Positions 35,287-46,241 of a DNA stretch of 64,000 nt are shown piece after piece. The notes under the pieces were generated by a model, which worked only from the letters and a program-made list of their open reading frames with translations, was not told where the DNA came from and searched no databases. The number at the start of each line of letters is the position of its first letter. The first letter of the stretch is position 1. Made by a program: the position numbers and the translations under genes. The stretch is from contig NZ_JAIXIG010000012.1 of NCBI RefSeq assembly GCF_020297365.1, positions 33,377-97,376 on the forward strand. The letters are read 5' to 3'. Source of the stretch: Curtobacterium oceanosedimentum. GTDB taxonomy: Bacteria; Actinomycetota; Actinomycetes; Actinomycetales; Microbacteriaceae.

Positions 35287-36450
35287 TCAGGCGCGCGCCT
35301 GGCGCACCCGGTCGGCGAACGCCGCGTGCAGCGGGTGCTGCGCGTCGAGCCCGGTGATCTGGGTGACCACGTCGGCATCGGATGCGTCCGAGGCCAGCAG
35401 TGCCTGCAGTTCGACGCTCTGCTCGTCGTCCGCGACGTCGAAGCGGAGTGCCGCACCCATCGCGTCCAACAGCGCAGTCGGTTCCGTGCCGTCCTCGGCC
35501 AGCGCGGCGGCGGGCGAGACGAAGCGCTCGTCGCGCGACAGCTTGCGGAGCGGCTGTCGGCCGACGCGCGTCACCGTGTCGGGCAGGTGCTCGTTCTCGA
35601 ACCGCGCGATGATCGCCCGCACGTAGGCGCGGTGGACCTCGGGGTCGAGCTCGTGCCGGCGGACGAGCAGGTCGCTCGTCTCGGCGAGCACGGACTCGAG
35701 CGCGGAACGCACCGCCGGGATCGCGATGGCGTCCGAGATCTTGTCCGCCCCAGCGAGGAACCCGTGGTACGCGACGGTGGCGTGCCCGGTGTTCACCGTG
35801 AAGAGCTTGCGCTCGATCGACGCGGCGAGCCCGTCGACGTAGTGCGCACCCGGGATCGCCGGCTCGTTGCCACCGAAGGGGGTGCGGTCGATGGCCCACT
35901 CGAAGTAGGTCTCGACGGTGACGTCGAGTCCGCCGCCCTCGGGCTGCGCGGGCACGATGCGGTCGACGGCGGTGTTCGCGAAGACGGCCTTGGCCAGGGC
36001 GGCGTCGCGGCCGTCCTCGGGCAGGGCGTCGACGATGAACTCACGCAGCCGGTCCGTGGCATTCAGGGCGTTCTCGCACGCCATGACGGCGATGGGCGCG
36101 GCACCGGCGTCACGGGCGACGAGGGCACGGGCGATGACGGGCGCGATGAAGCGCAGGACGTTCGGGCCGACGGCACACGTCACGACGTCGGCGGCGGCGA
36201 TCTCCGCCACGACGCCGTCCTCGTCCTGCGCGCTGTTCAGGGCGCGGAATCCGGTGACCTCGTGATCCTGGGCACCGGCGCCGACCTCGTGCACGGTGTA
36301 CGAGTCGGCGGCGGCCAGGGCGTCGATGAGCGGAGCGGCGACGTCGGCGAAGACGACCTCGTACCCCGCCTGGTGCAGCAGGAGCCCGACGAAGCCACGG
36401 CCGATGTTGCCGGCGCCGAAGTGGACGGCGGTGCCGTGTTCCGCGCTCAC
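35287..36450 (-). CDS. mtlD: mannitol-1-phosphate 5-dehydrogenase
   Basis: 387 aa. It oxidises mannitol 1-phosphate to fructose 6-phosphate with NAD+. The N-terminal loop [17 protein letters not shown] binds [19 protein letters not shown] holds the conserved catalytic-region residues of the long-chain polyol dehydrogenases. The GTG start overlaps the mtlF stop by 4 bases (GTGA). Last gene of the mannitol operon. Confidence 0.95.
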   Translation of the reverse strand: MSAEHGTAVHFGAGNIGRGFVGLLLHQAGYEVVFADVAAPLIDALAAADSYTVHEVGAGAQDHEVTGFRALNSAQDEDGVVAEIAAADVVTCAVGPNVLRFIAPVIARALVARDAGAAPIAVMACENALNATDRLREFIVDALPEDGRDAALAKAVFANTAVDRIVPAQPEGGGLDVTVETYFEWAIDRTPFGGNEPAIPGAHYVDGLAASIERKLFTVNTGHATVAYHGFLAGADKISDAIAIPAVRSALESVLAETSDLLVRRHELDPEVHRAYVRAIIARFENEHLPDTVTRVGRQPLRKLSRDERFVSPAAALAEDGTEPTALLDAMGAALRFDVADDEQSVELQALLASDASDADVVTQITGLDAQHPLHAAFADRVRQARA

Positions 36451-36884
36451 TCGTTGACCTCGCCGAGGATCGACAGGATGGCGCTCGTGTCGGCGGCGTC
36501 GGTGAGCTTCTGGACCTCGTCCTCGTCGGAGAACACGATCGCGATCTTGGACAGGATGTCGAGGTGCTCGTTGTTCACGCCGGCGATGCCGACGACGAAG
36601 CGCACGGGGTTGCCGTCCCAGTCGATCGGGGTGGCGTAGCGGATGAACGACAGGGCGGACGACTTGATGGCGTCCTTCGCGTCGTTGGTGCCGTGCGGGA
36701 TGGCGAGGAAGTTGCCCATGTACGTGGACACGCTCTTCTCGCGCTCGAGCATCGCCGGGTAGTAGTCGGCCGTGACCGCGCCCGCAGCCTCGAGGATCTC
36801 GGCCGCCTCCTTCATCGCTTCCGACTTGGTCGGAGCGGTGTCCTCGGTGTGGATGCGGATCTGGCTCTCCTGCAGGACGGGCAT
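36447..36884 (-). CDS. mtlF: PTS mannitol transporter subunit IIA
   Basis: 145 aa. The phosphorylated histidine is H64 in [13 protein letters not shown], as in mannitol-type EIIA. It takes phosphate from HPr and passes it to the IIB part of MtlA. AAGGAG lies 7-8 bases before the ATG. It lies after the mtlA terminator-like hairpin and before mtlD. Confidence 0.94.
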   Translation of the reverse strand: MPVLQESQIRIHTEDTAPTKSEAMKEAAEILEAAGAVTADYYPAMLEREKSVSTYMGNFLAIPHGTNDAKDAIKSSALSFIRYATPIDWDGNPVRFVVGIAGVNNEHLDILSKIAIVFSDEDEVQKLTDAADTSAILSILGEVNE

Positions 36885-36915
36885 CGGGGGTTCTCCTTGT
36901 GTTCGAGGACGTGAT

Positions 36916-36944
36916 GGAGGGGACGGGTCAGACCCGTCCCCTCC
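36916..36944 (-). terminator. hairpin between mtlA and mtlF
   Basis: Perfect 13-base arms (GGAGGGGACGGGT and complement) around CAG, 30 bases past the mtlA stop. It probably ends part of the mtlA transcripts and lowers mtlF-mtlD expression relative to mtlA. Confidence 0.7.
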
Positions 36945-36973
36945 GATACTGCACTTCGTTACTGGTTGTGGCG

Positions 36974-38533
36974 TTACTGGTTCTTCAGCTGCTCGACGAC
37001 CTGGTCGTACTGCGGCGCGTTCATGAAGTTGCCGACCGACACGTGCTGCGCGTTCGGGTTCTTCTGCTTGGCGCGCTCGGTGAGCTCCTCCTGCGTGATG
37101 ATCAGGTCCTCGTCACCGGACAGGTTCGCGATCGCCTTGTTGGAGACCGTCACCCCTTCGATGCCGGCCTTCTTGATCTTGTTGCGCAGGACGCTGGCAC
37201 CCATGGCGCTCGAGCCCATGCCGGCGTCGCAGGCGAAGACCAGGTTCTGGACCTTCGTCGCGGTCGCCGTGCTCGCCGAGCCGACGCCGCCGAGGGAGGC
37301 CTCGGCCTCTTCCTCGTTGGCCGGCGAGTTGTTGCCGAGCAGACCGGCGGTCGCGGCGTTGGCCTCGCGGCCCTTGTTCGCCTGGAGCTTCGCCATCGCG
37401 GCGCTCATGTCGCCACCGTTGCCCGACGCCAGGTCACGCTTGCGGCTGGCGAGCAGGAAGAAGGACGCGACCGCGAAGGTGACCGCGGCGGACAGGACGA
37501 CCGACAGGATGACGCCGACGTAGCTGTCCTTCGACGTCGCGGTCAGCACCGCGAAGATCGAACCGGGCGACGCCGGGGCGACGAGACCGGAGTTGAAGAG
37601 CACGTTGGTGCCGACGCCCGTGGCGCCACCGAGGATGACGGCGACGAACAGGATCGGCTTCTGCAGCACGTACGGGAAGTAGATCTCGTGGATGCCACCG
37701 AAGAACTGGATGAGGATCGCACCGGGAGCGGTCGAGCGGGCGATGCCGACACCGAAGAAGGTGAAGGCGAGGAGCAGACCGAGACCGGGGCCGGGGTTCG
37801 CCTCGAGCAGGAACAGGATGGACTTGCCCGACTCCTCGACCTGCTGCGCACCGAGCTGGGACAGCACGCCGTGGTTGATGGCGTTGTTGAGGAAGAACAC
37901 CTTCGCCGGCTCGATGATGACGCTCGCGAGCGGCAGCAGGGAGTTGTTCACCAGGAACTCGACGGCGACGCCCAGGCCCTCGGCGATGGCCTTGAAGACC
38001 GGCGCGAGCCAGAAGAAGCCGAGGAGCGCGAGGCCGAAGCCCAGGATGCCGGCCGAGTAGTTGTTGACGAGCATCTCGAAGCCGGGCTTGATCTTGCCGT
38101 CCCAGATCTTGTCGATCTGCTTGATGAGCCATGCGCCGAGGGGGCCGCAGATCATCGCGCCGAGGATCATGACCGTGCCGGCGGCACCGAGGATGACACC
38201 CATCGCCATGATCGCGCCGACGACGGCACCGCGGGTCTCGTAGACCATGCGGCCGCCCTGGAAGGCGATCGCGAGCGGGATGAGGTAGGTCAGGATCGGG
38301 CCGACGAGGCCGACGTTCGCGACGCCGTCCGTCTCTCCGAACCCGCCGAGGATGCCGACGGGAGTCCAACCGGTCTCGATGAAGAAGGCCGTGATCAGAC
38401 CCCACGCGATGAAGATCGCGATGTTGGGCATGACCATGCCGGAGAGGAACGTGCCGAACTTCTGAACGGCGACGCGTGCGCCGCCCCGCGACTTCGCGGG
38501 AGCGTCGGGCGCTGCAACGGACGACGTTGTCAT
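36974..38533 (-). CDS. mtlA: PTS mannitol transporter subunit IICB
   Basis: 519 aa. Residues about 20-350 form the IIC membrane domain (FGTFLSGMVMPNIAIFIAWG at the start, FFGGIHEIYFPYVLQKP with the conserved GIHE). A linker follows; residues about 425-519 are IIB with the phosphorylated C435 in VFACDAGMGSSAMGAS. The IIA domain is separate (mtlF). The start is the ATG at 38533; the frame runs on upstream but that part is shadow of ptsI. Confidence 0.95.
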   Translation of the reverse strand: MTTSSVAAPDAPAKSRGGARVAVQKFGTFLSGMVMPNIAIFIAWGLITAFFIETGWTPVGILGGFGETDGVANVGLVGPILTYLIPLAIAFQGGRMVYETRGAVVGAIMAMGVILGAAGTVMILGAMICGPLGAWLIKQIDKIWDGKIKPGFEMLVNNYSAGILGFGLALLGFFWLAPVFKAIAEGLGVAVEFLVNNSLLPLASVIIEPAKVFFLNNAINHGVLSQLGAQQVEESGKSILFLLEANPGPGLGLLLAFTFFGVGIARSTAPGAILIQFFGGIHEIYFPYVLQKPILFVAVILGGATGVGTNVLFNSGLVAPASPGSIFAVLTATSKDSYVGVILSVVLSAAVTFAVASFFLLASRKRDLASGNGGDMSAAMAKLQANKGREANAATAGLLGNNSPANEEEAEASLGGVGSASTATATKVQNLVFACDAGMGSSAMGASVLRNKIKKAGIEGVTVSNKAIANLSGDEDLIITQEELTERAKQKNPNAQHVSVGNFMNAPQYDQVVEQLKNQ

Positions 38534-38601
38534 GTGCGGTGACTTTCTGTGTGGTGGAGCTGCTGCGTGGTGATGGGAGGGGTGGTGCCGGGGGTGGTGG
38601 G

Positions 38602-40257
38602 TCAGGCGGCGTGCGCTGCGGCCGCGGCGGACCTGGCGGCCGCCGCCGTGCTCGCGGCGAGTGCCGCCGTCGCCATCTCGCGGGCCTGCTCGAGCGTGTG
38701 ACGACCGAGTTCGGCGCGCACGTCGGCCAGGGCCGCGGGGGTCATGGACAGGGTGGTGGCGCCGAGACCGACCAGGACGACGGCGAGCAGCGGGTCCGCC
38801 GCCGCCTCGCCGCAGATCCCGACGGCCTTGCCGGCGGTGGCCCCGGCGGTGCCGAGCTGCGCGACGAGGCGCAGGACGGCCGGGTGCCACGGGTCCTGGT
38901 AGGACGCGACGCTTCCGAGCATGCGGTCGGCGGCCATCGTGTACTGGGTCAGGTCGTTCGTGCCGATGGACACGAAGTCCGCGTTCTGGAACACCTGCTC
39001 GGCCATCAGGGCGAGCGACGGCACCTCGGCCATGACGCCGGCGGTGCGGATGCCGAGCTCGCGGGCCAGGGTGACGAAGTACTCGGTCTCCTCGGCATCG
39101 GCGACCATCGGGGCCATGACCCACAGGTCGGCCTCGGTCGCGGCGTCGGCCTGGGCGAGCGCGGTGAGCTGGTCGCGCAGCACCTCGGGGTGGTTCCGCA
39201 GGGCACGGAGGCCACGACGACCGAGCGCCGGGTTCTCCTCGTCCTTGTCGGTGAGGAACGGCAGCGGCTTGTCGGCACCGGCGTCGAGCGCGCGGACGAC
39301 GACCTTCTTGCCGGGGAACGCCGCGAGGAGCTGGCGGTACGACTCGGTCTGCTGCTCGACCGTGGGGGCCGTCGGCGAGTCGAGGAAGAGGAACTCGGTG
39401 CGGAAGAGCCCCACGCCCTCCGCACCGAGAGCAACGGCGCCGGCGGCGTCGGCGGGGCTGCCGAGGTTCGCGAGCAGCGGCACGACGTGGCCGTCGGCGA
39501 GGGCGCCGGCGGTGAGCGGGGCGGCAGCGGCGGCGAGCCGGTCCGCGATCCGCTGGTCGACCTCGGCCACGAGCGACTCGGACGGGTCGGTGACGACCGT
39601 CCCGGCGGCGGCGTCGACGACGACGTGGACGCCCTCGGCGAGCTCGTCGGCGCCGGTCACGCCGACGATGGCGGTGATGCCCTTGGCGCGGGCGAGGATC
39701 GCGGTGTGCGAGGTCGGACCGCCGTCACGGGTGACGAGCGCCAGCACCTTGTCGAGGTCGAGCAGCGCGGTGTCGGCGGGAGCGAGGTCACGTGCGACCA
39801 GGACGAAGGGGGTGTCCGACTCGGGCACACCGGGAGCGGGGACGCCCCGGAGCTTGGCGATGATGCGCTGGGCGACGTCGTCCAGGTCGGCCGCGCGCTC
39901 CCCCATGTAGCCGCCCATGCCGACGAGCAGGTCGCGGAACTGGGCGAAGGCCTCGAACACCGCGCGCTCGGCGTTGGTGCCGGCGGCGATGCGGGTGTGG
40001 ACGTCGTCGAGCAGCGTCGGGTCCTGCGCCATGAGCGCCTGCGCCTCGAGCACGGCCTGGGCGTCGCCACCGGCGAGCTGTCCGCGCTTGTTGAGGTCGT
40101 CCGCCACCGCGGCGAGCGCGTCGTGCACGGCCTGCTTGGCGTCGTCCGCCGACCCTGCGAGCGCGTCCTTCGACGGTTCGCCGAGCGGGTCAGCCATCCG
40201 GAGCACGGGGCCGTGGGCGACGCCACGGCCGACGCCGGTGCCGAGCAGTTCGGACAT
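38602..40257 (-). CDS. ptsI: phosphoenolpyruvate-protein phosphotransferase (enzyme I)
   Basis: 551 aa. It moves phosphate from PEP to HPr. The phosphorylated histidine is H184 in DGGPTSHTAILAR. PEP-site stretches LFRTEFLFLD, ALDAGADKPLPF and GTNDLTQYTMAADR, and the late VGICGEAAADP (catalytic cysteine), are intact. AAGGAG precedes the ATG at 40257. First gene of the mannitol operon, from the promoter at 40351-40379. Confidence 0.95.
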   Translation of the reverse strand: MSELLGTGVGRGVAHGPVLRMADPLGEPSKDALAGSADDAKQAVHDALAAVADDLNKRGQLAGGDAQAVLEAQALMAQDPTLLDDVHTRIAAGTNAERAVFEAFAQFRDLLVGMGGYMGERAADLDDVAQRIIAKLRGVPAPGVPESDTPFVLVARDLAPADTALLDLDKVLALVTRDGGPTSHTAILARAKGITAIVGVTGADELAEGVHVVVDAAAGTVVTDPSESLVAEVDQRIADRLAAAAAPLTAGALADGHVVPLLANLGSPADAAGAVALGAEGVGLFRTEFLFLDSPTAPTVEQQTESYRQLLAAFPGKKVVVRALDAGADKPLPFLTDKDEENPALGRRGLRALRNHPEVLRDQLTALAQADAATEADLWVMAPMVADAEETEYFVTLARELGIRTAGVMAEVPSLALMAEQVFQNADFVSIGTNDLTQYTMAADRMLGSVASYQDPWHPAVLRLVAQLGTAGATAGKAVGICGEAAADPLLAVVLVGLGATTLSMTPAALADVRAELGRHTLEQAREMATAALAASTAAAARSAAAAAHAA

Positions 40258-40350
40258 TCGAGACTCCTTCATCTCACACGCGCTTGCGGTGGGGTGGTTC
40301 GTTCGGTGCGCAGCGGCACGGAAGCGGACCACGCCCGTGCGGCTGAGAGC

Positions 40351-40397
40351 ACACTACCCCGATCCGCGTTGACAAACAAACACATCCGGGGATAAAA
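40351..40397. promoter_or_regulatory. overlapping divergent promoters for ptsI-mtl and deoR-ptsH
   Basis: Plus strand: TTGACA at 40369-40374, a 17-base spacer, and ATAAAA at 40392-40397. Minus strand: TTGTTT at 40379-40374, a 17-base spacer, and TAGTGT at 40356-40351. The two -35 regions share bases. The AT-rich ACAAACAAACACA between them is the likely site for the DeoR-family regulator, which could then control both directions at once. This is the clearest promoter pair in the window. Confidence 0.72.
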
Positions 40398-40508
40398 ATG
40401 CAGAAACAGATGCCCGTTTGCGTCTGGCGGATCGACCGCGGCCGTCGTCGTCGCCGACCACGTGCCCGAGCATGTCCGTTCCGTTCCGACCCGAGACGAC
40501 GAGGTCCG

Positions 40509-41279
40509 ATGTACGCACCAGAGCGCCACCAGCGCATCGTCGAACAGGCGCGCGCGCACGGGCGGGTCGACGTCAAGGACCTGGCCGAGCTGCTGGCCGT
40601 GACGCCGGAGACCATCCGGCGCGACCTGACCAGCCTCGAACGCCGCGGACTCGTCCGCCGTGCCCACGGCGGGGCGATCCCGGTGGAGCGCATCACCCTG
40701 CACCCGGGCGTCGGCGACCGCGGCGGCATCAACCAGACCGAGAAGATGGTCATCGCCGAGGCCGCGCTCGAGGAGCTGCCGGAGAACGGCTCGGTGATGA
40801 TCGACGCCGGCACCTCGACCATCTGCCTGGCCGAGATGCTGCCCACCGACCGCGGGCTCACCGTGGTCACCCACTCGCTCCCCGTGGCCTCGGCGGTCGC
40901 GAACCGTCCGGGCATCGACCTGCATCTGCTCGGCGGGAACATCCGCAGCGACTCGCTGGCCGGCGTCGGCACCTGGACGCACCAGCTCATCGGGATGGTG
41001 AGCGTCGACGTGGCCTTCATCAGCATCAACGGGATCACCCCGGAGCGCGGACTGACGACGCACAACATGGCCGAGGCCGCCGTGAAGTCCGCCATGATCA
41101 AGTCCGCTCGACGGAGCATCCTGCTCGCCGACCACACCAAGTTCGGGCGCGAGGAGTTCGGCCGCGTCGCCCCGCTCGCGGCGATCGACACGATCATCAC
41201 CGACCCCGCCGTCAACCTCGACCTCGTGCGCGAGGTCGAGGCCGCCGGCACCGAGGTCTTCTGGCCCGGTCGACCCTGA
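40509..41279 (+). CDS. DeoR/GlpR-family transcriptional regulator
   Basis: 256 aa. The N-terminal winged helix (about 1-57: RHQRIVEQARAHGRVDVKDL, TPETIRRDLTSLERRGLVRR) binds DNA; the C-terminal sugar-phosphate sensor domain has MIDAGTSTICLAEML and LLGGNIRSDS. It probably represses the PTS/mannitol genes until a sugar phosphate binds. The start is ATG 40509, where the HTH begins; an earlier frame gives Arg-rich junk. Confidence 0.9.
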   Translation: MYAPERHQRIVEQARAHGRVDVKDLAELLAVTPETIRRDLTSLERRGLVRRAHGGAIPVERITLHPGVGDRGGINQTEKMVIAEAALEELPENGSVMIDAGTSTICLAEMLPTDRGLTVVTHSLPVASAVANRPGIDLHLLGGNIRSDSLAGVGTWTHQLIGMVSVDVAFISINGITPERGLTTHNMAEAAVKSAMIKSARRSILLADHTKFGREEFGRVAPLAAIDTIITDPAVNLDLVREVEAAGTEVFWPGRP

Positions 41280-41348
41280 CCGCGCGCCGGACCCGTCCAC
41301 CACGCGCTCGCTAGCATGAGCGCACCACCCATCGACAGGAGTTCATCG

Positions 41349-41621
41349 ATGTCCGAAGCCACCCGCACCGTGACCGTCGCCAGCGCATCCGGCCTGCACG
41401 CTCGCCCCGCCTCCCTCTTCGTCCAGACCGTGACGGCGTCCGGGCACCAGGTCACGATCGCCAAGGGCGACAAGTCCGGGAACGCCGGCAGCATCCTCGC
41501 CCTGCTCGGGCTCGGCATCGAGCACGGCGACGAGGTCACCCTCACCGTCTCCGGCGACGACGCCGAGACCACCGCGGACAGCCTGGTCGAGTTCCTCGGG
41601 ACGGACCACGACGCGGCCTGA
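41349..41621 (+). CDS. ptsH: phosphocarrier protein HPr
   Basis: 90 aa. The phosphorylated histidine is H17 in ASGLHARPAS. GNAGSILALLGLGI holds the regulatory-serine region. It carries phosphate from enzyme I to the IIA proteins (mtlF and probably the orphan IIA at 12563). AGGAG lies 9-10 bases before the ATG; a TAGCAT box upstream may be a second promoter. Confidence 0.95.
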   Translation: MSEATRTVTVASASGLHARPASLFVQTVTASGHQVTIAKGDKSGNAGSILALLGLGIEHGDEVTLTVSGDDAETTADSLVEFLGTDHDAA

Positions 41622-41653
41622 TCGCGCAGGTCGCGTCCGGGACGCGACCACCT

Positions 41654-41701
41654 GACGGACAGGAGGCACGGTGCCGGCTGGCACCGTGCCTCCCGTCCGT
41701 C
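41654..41701. repeat. GGACGGGAGGC palindrome downstream of ptsH
   Basis: Twenty-two-base arms (GACGGACAGGAGGCACGGTG and two more) with one mismatch and a GGCT loop. It sits 32 bases after the ptsH stop and can serve as its terminator. The copy at 47638-47685 matches it closely, including the preceding ACCACCT. Confidence 0.8.
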
Positions 41702-41747
41702 CTGGGGGCGTCCAGGGCTGTCGGCACCCGCCGATAAGGTGTTCTGC

Positions 41748-43641
<1,894 letters not shown>

Positions 43642-43643
43642 CG

Positions 43644-44201
43644 ATGCAGCCCGTCACGCTGGAGTCCGCGCGGGTGCGGCTCGACGTCCCCACCCGCGCG
43701 GACACCACCGCGATCACCGACGCCTGCCAGGACCCGGACGTGGTCCGCTGGACCACGGTCCCGACGCCGTACCGCGAACAGGACGCCCGCACGTTCGTCG
43801 ACGCCCTCGTCGGTCCGGGCTGGGCGTCCGACCGCGAGTACACCTGGGCGATCCGTCGGGCCGGCTCGACCTGGCTCGAGGGCGTCATCAGCTACCGCAC
43901 GGCCGGGCGCGACCTCGGCTTCTGGTTGGCGCCGCCCGCCCGCGGCGCCGGCCTGATGCACGACGCAGTCGAACTCGTCGTCCAGTGGGCCTTCGCCGGT
44001 GGGGCACCCGACGTCTACTGGGAGTGCTACGCGGGCAACACCGCATCGGCCGCCGTGGCCCGTGCCGCCGGGTTCTCGTTCACGGGGACCGGCACGGCCC
44101 GCATCCCCGACCGCGACGGCGGCCCGACGACCGCGTGGACCGGACTCCGTCGCAGCGACGGCGCTCCGGCGTCGGACCTCCCCTGGCCGTCCGCGTCCTG
44201 A
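43644..44201 (+). CDS. GNAT-family N-acetyltransferase (RimJ/RimL-like)
   Basis: 185 aa. It starts two bases after the trpS stop. LESARVRLDVPTRADTTAI and a later FWLAPPARGAGLMHDAVEL (acetyl-CoA loop, here with A-R-G-A-G) plus AGNTASAAVARAAGF are the marks of protein or small-molecule acetyltransferases of this type. The substrate is not known. Confidence 0.82.
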   Translation: MQPVTLESARVRLDVPTRADTTAITDACQDPDVVRWTTVPTPYREQDARTFVDALVGPGWASDREYTWAIRRAGSTWLEGVISYRTAGRDLGFWLAPPARGAGLMHDAVELVVQWAFAGGAPDVYWECYAGNTASAAVARAAGFSFTGTGTARIPDRDGGPTTAWTGLRRSDGAPASDLPWPSAS

Positions 44202-44257
44202 GGGACCCCGCAGGCCGTGGTGACACGTCACCCTTCGCCCGCCGGTAGGCTCGGCCC

Positions 44258-45382
44258 GTGAGCGACACGGCACGACCCTCCGAGGTCCGGGCGATGCGCC
44301 GCGGGCTCGAACTCGCGGCCCTCGGGCCCGCCGTCGGTGACCACGCGCGCGTCGGTGCGGTGCTCCTCTCCCCCGACGGCGACGTCCTCGCCGAGGGGTG
44401 GCACAAGGGTGCCGGCACCCCGCACGCCGAGGTGGACGCGATGGCGAAGGTCGACCCGGAACGCCTCCGCGGCGCGACCGCCGTCGTGACGCTCGAACCC
44501 TGCAACCACACCGGCCGGACCGGACCGTGCGCACTCGCCCTGCTCGAGGCCGGGGTCGCCCGCGTCGTGTACGCGATCGACGATCCCGGTGCCGAGGTGC
44601 ACGGCGGTGCCGATCGCCTGCGCGCCGGCGGCGTCGACGTCGTGTCCGGGGTGCTCGCCGACCAGGCGGAGTCGTTCCTGGAGCGCTGGCTGCTGTCGGT
44701 GCGGCTCGGGCGTCCGTGGGTGACCGTGAAGTGGGCGTCGAGCCTCGACGGTCGGGCCGCCGCGCCGGACGGTACGAGCAAGTGGATCACCGGGGCGGCC
44801 GCTCGGCAGCACGTCCACGAACAGCGCGCCGCGCACGACGCGATCCTGGTCGGCACCGGAACCGTGCTCGCCGACGACCCGAGCCTGACCGCCCGCGGGG
44901 ACGCCGGTGAGCTCCTCGCCGACCAGCCCCTCGCCGTCGTGCTCGGCGACCGGCCCGTCCCGGCAGACGCCGCCGTGCGTCGACACCCACGCGGACTCGT
45001 CACCCTGCCCGGCCACGACCTCGGTGCCTCGCTCGCCGCCCTGCGTGGGTACGGCGTGCACTCGGTGTTCGTCGAGGGCGGCCCCACCGTCGCCTCGGCG
45101 CTCATCGCCGCCGGGCTCGTCGACGAGTACCTGGTGTACGTGGCCCCGGTCCTGCTCGGCGGACCCCGAGTGGCCCTCGGCGACCTCGGGGTGGGAAGCA
45201 TGCCGGACCGTCGTCGGTTGGACGTACTATCGACCACCGCCCTGGGCCCCGACCTGCTGGTCCGCGCTCGACCGCAGGGCGACCCGCACCACCGGCTCCC
45301 GCACGAGCCGAGCCAGCAGCAGCACCACCACGCGACACCCGGGTCGGCAGACGGCCCCACGAACGACCGGAGCACCACATGA
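44258..45382 (+). CDS. ribD: bifunctional riboflavin deaminase/reductase
   Basis: 374 aa. The N-terminal deaminase has its zinc site in PHAEVDAM (H56, E58) and LEPCNHTGRTGPC (C82, C91). The C-terminal reductase starts WVTVKWASSLDGRAA, with DAILVGTGTVLADDP. The last about 35 residues are His/Gln rich and not conserved. GTG start; TAGGCT 6 bases before it suggests a leaderless message. No FMN riboswitch is visible in the short space upstream. Confidence 0.92.
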   Translation: MSDTARPSEVRAMRRGLELAALGPAVGDHARVGAVLLSPDGDVLAEGWHKGAGTPHAEVDAMAKVDPERLRGATAVVTLEPCNHTGRTGPCALALLEAGVARVVYAIDDPGAEVHGGADRLRAGGVDVVSGVLADQAESFLERWLLSVRLGRPWVTVKWASSLDGRAAAPDGTSKWITGAAARQHVHEQRAAHDAILVGTGTVLADDPSLTARGDAGELLADQPLAVVLGDRPVPADAAVRRHPRGLVTLPGHDLGASLAALRGYGVHSVFVEGGPTVASALIAAGLVDEYLVYVAPVLLGGPRVALGDLGVGSMPDRRRLDVLSTTALGPDLLVRARPQGDPHHRLPHEPSQQQHHHATPGSADGPTNDRSTT

Positions 45383-46035
45383 GCGACGCGCTGACCTCCC
45401 CCACGCCCGGCAGCCCGGTCCACTTCGAGGTGTCGACGAACGTGCCGACCACCCACGGCACGTTCGAGATGCGCGCCTACCGCGACCTCGTCACCAGCGC
45501 CGAGCACGTCGCGATCATCGCGCCCCTGCCCGACGGGTCGCTCCCCGCCGACGGCACCCTCGTCCGGGTGCACTCCGAGTGCCTGACCGGCGAGGCCTTC
45601 GGATCGCTGAAGTGCGAGTGCGGCCCGCAGCTCGACGCGGCGCTCGACACCATCGCGGCGGAGGGCGGCGTGGTCGTCTACCTGCGCGGCCACGAGGGGC
45701 GCGGCATCGGCCTGATCAACAAGCTCAAGGCCTACCGCCTGCAGGAGGACGGTCTCGACACCCTCGACGCGAACCTCGCGCTCGGGCTGCCCGCCGACTC
45801 CCGTGCCTACGGCGGTGCGGCCGGCATCCTCGCCGACCTCGGAATCACGAGCGTCCGGCTGCTGTCGAACAACCCGGAGAAGCGCCGGCAGCTCGAGGAG
45901 CACGGCATCGCGGTGGAGTCGCTCGTGCCCCTCGTCGTCGGCGTCCAGGCGCAGAACGCCGGGTACCTCGACACCAAGCGCGACCGGATGGGTCACCAGC
46001 TGCCGGCGCACCTCGAAGCGGGTGCGGGCGCCTGA
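45379..46035 (+). CDS. ribA: GTP cyclohydrolase II
   Basis: 218 aa. It opens GTP to start riboflavin synthesis. Zinc ligands C68, C79 and C81 in ECLTGEAFGSLKCECGPQ; RGHEGRGIGLINKLKAYRLQ and LLSNNPEKRRQL follow. It overlaps ribD by 4 bases (ATGA). It is a stand-alone cyclohydrolase; no ribB domain, ribE or ribH is in the window, so the rest of the pathway must be elsewhere. Confidence 0.93.
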   Translation: MSDALTSPTPGSPVHFEVSTNVPTTHGTFEMRAYRDLVTSAEHVAIIAPLPDGSLPADGTLVRVHSECLTGEAFGSLKCECGPQLDAALDTIAAEGGVVVYLRGHEGRGIGLINKLKAYRLQEDGLDTLDANLALGLPADSRAYGGAAGILADLGITSVRLLSNNPEKRRQLEEHGIAVESLVPLVVGVQAQNAGYLDTKRDRMGHQLPAHLEAGAGA

Positions 46036-46064
46036 GTCCCGACCACCAGGCGACTCCGGGCTGA

Positions 46065-46094
46065 TTCGCAGCCATCCGGCATCTGCCGTATGAT
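46065..46094 (+). promoter_or_regulatory. promoter for the MHS transporter gene
   Basis: TATGAT at 46089-46094 with TTCGCA at 46065-46070, an 18-base spacer. The -10 box is the best in the region. A leader of about 140 bases follows, with a GCGCTCCCGTCCGGGAGTGCGC-type hairpin split at 46197-46218. Confidence 0.5.
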
Positions 46095-46241
46095 CGGGTC
46101 TCCCGTCACGAGCGGGTCCCTCCCCACCGAACGCACCCGACCGGTGTCCGCGCCACCCCGCGCGAACTGGTCGGTGTCCGCCGTTCCGGCCCCCTGCGCT
46201 CCCGTCCGGGAGTGCGCAGCACGGAAGACCGCACCGCACCC

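Noticed and set aside
35287..35899. 210-codon minus-strand frame overlapping mtlD
   Set aside because: Alternative frame within mtlD with no sensible composition.
36899..38542. 547-codon plus-strand frame opposite mtlA
   Set aside because: Antisense shadow of a confirmed PTS gene.
44202..44257. FMN riboswitch ahead of ribD
   Set aside because: Only 56 bases are available, and a TAGGCT box 6 bases from the start leaves no room for a leader aptamer.
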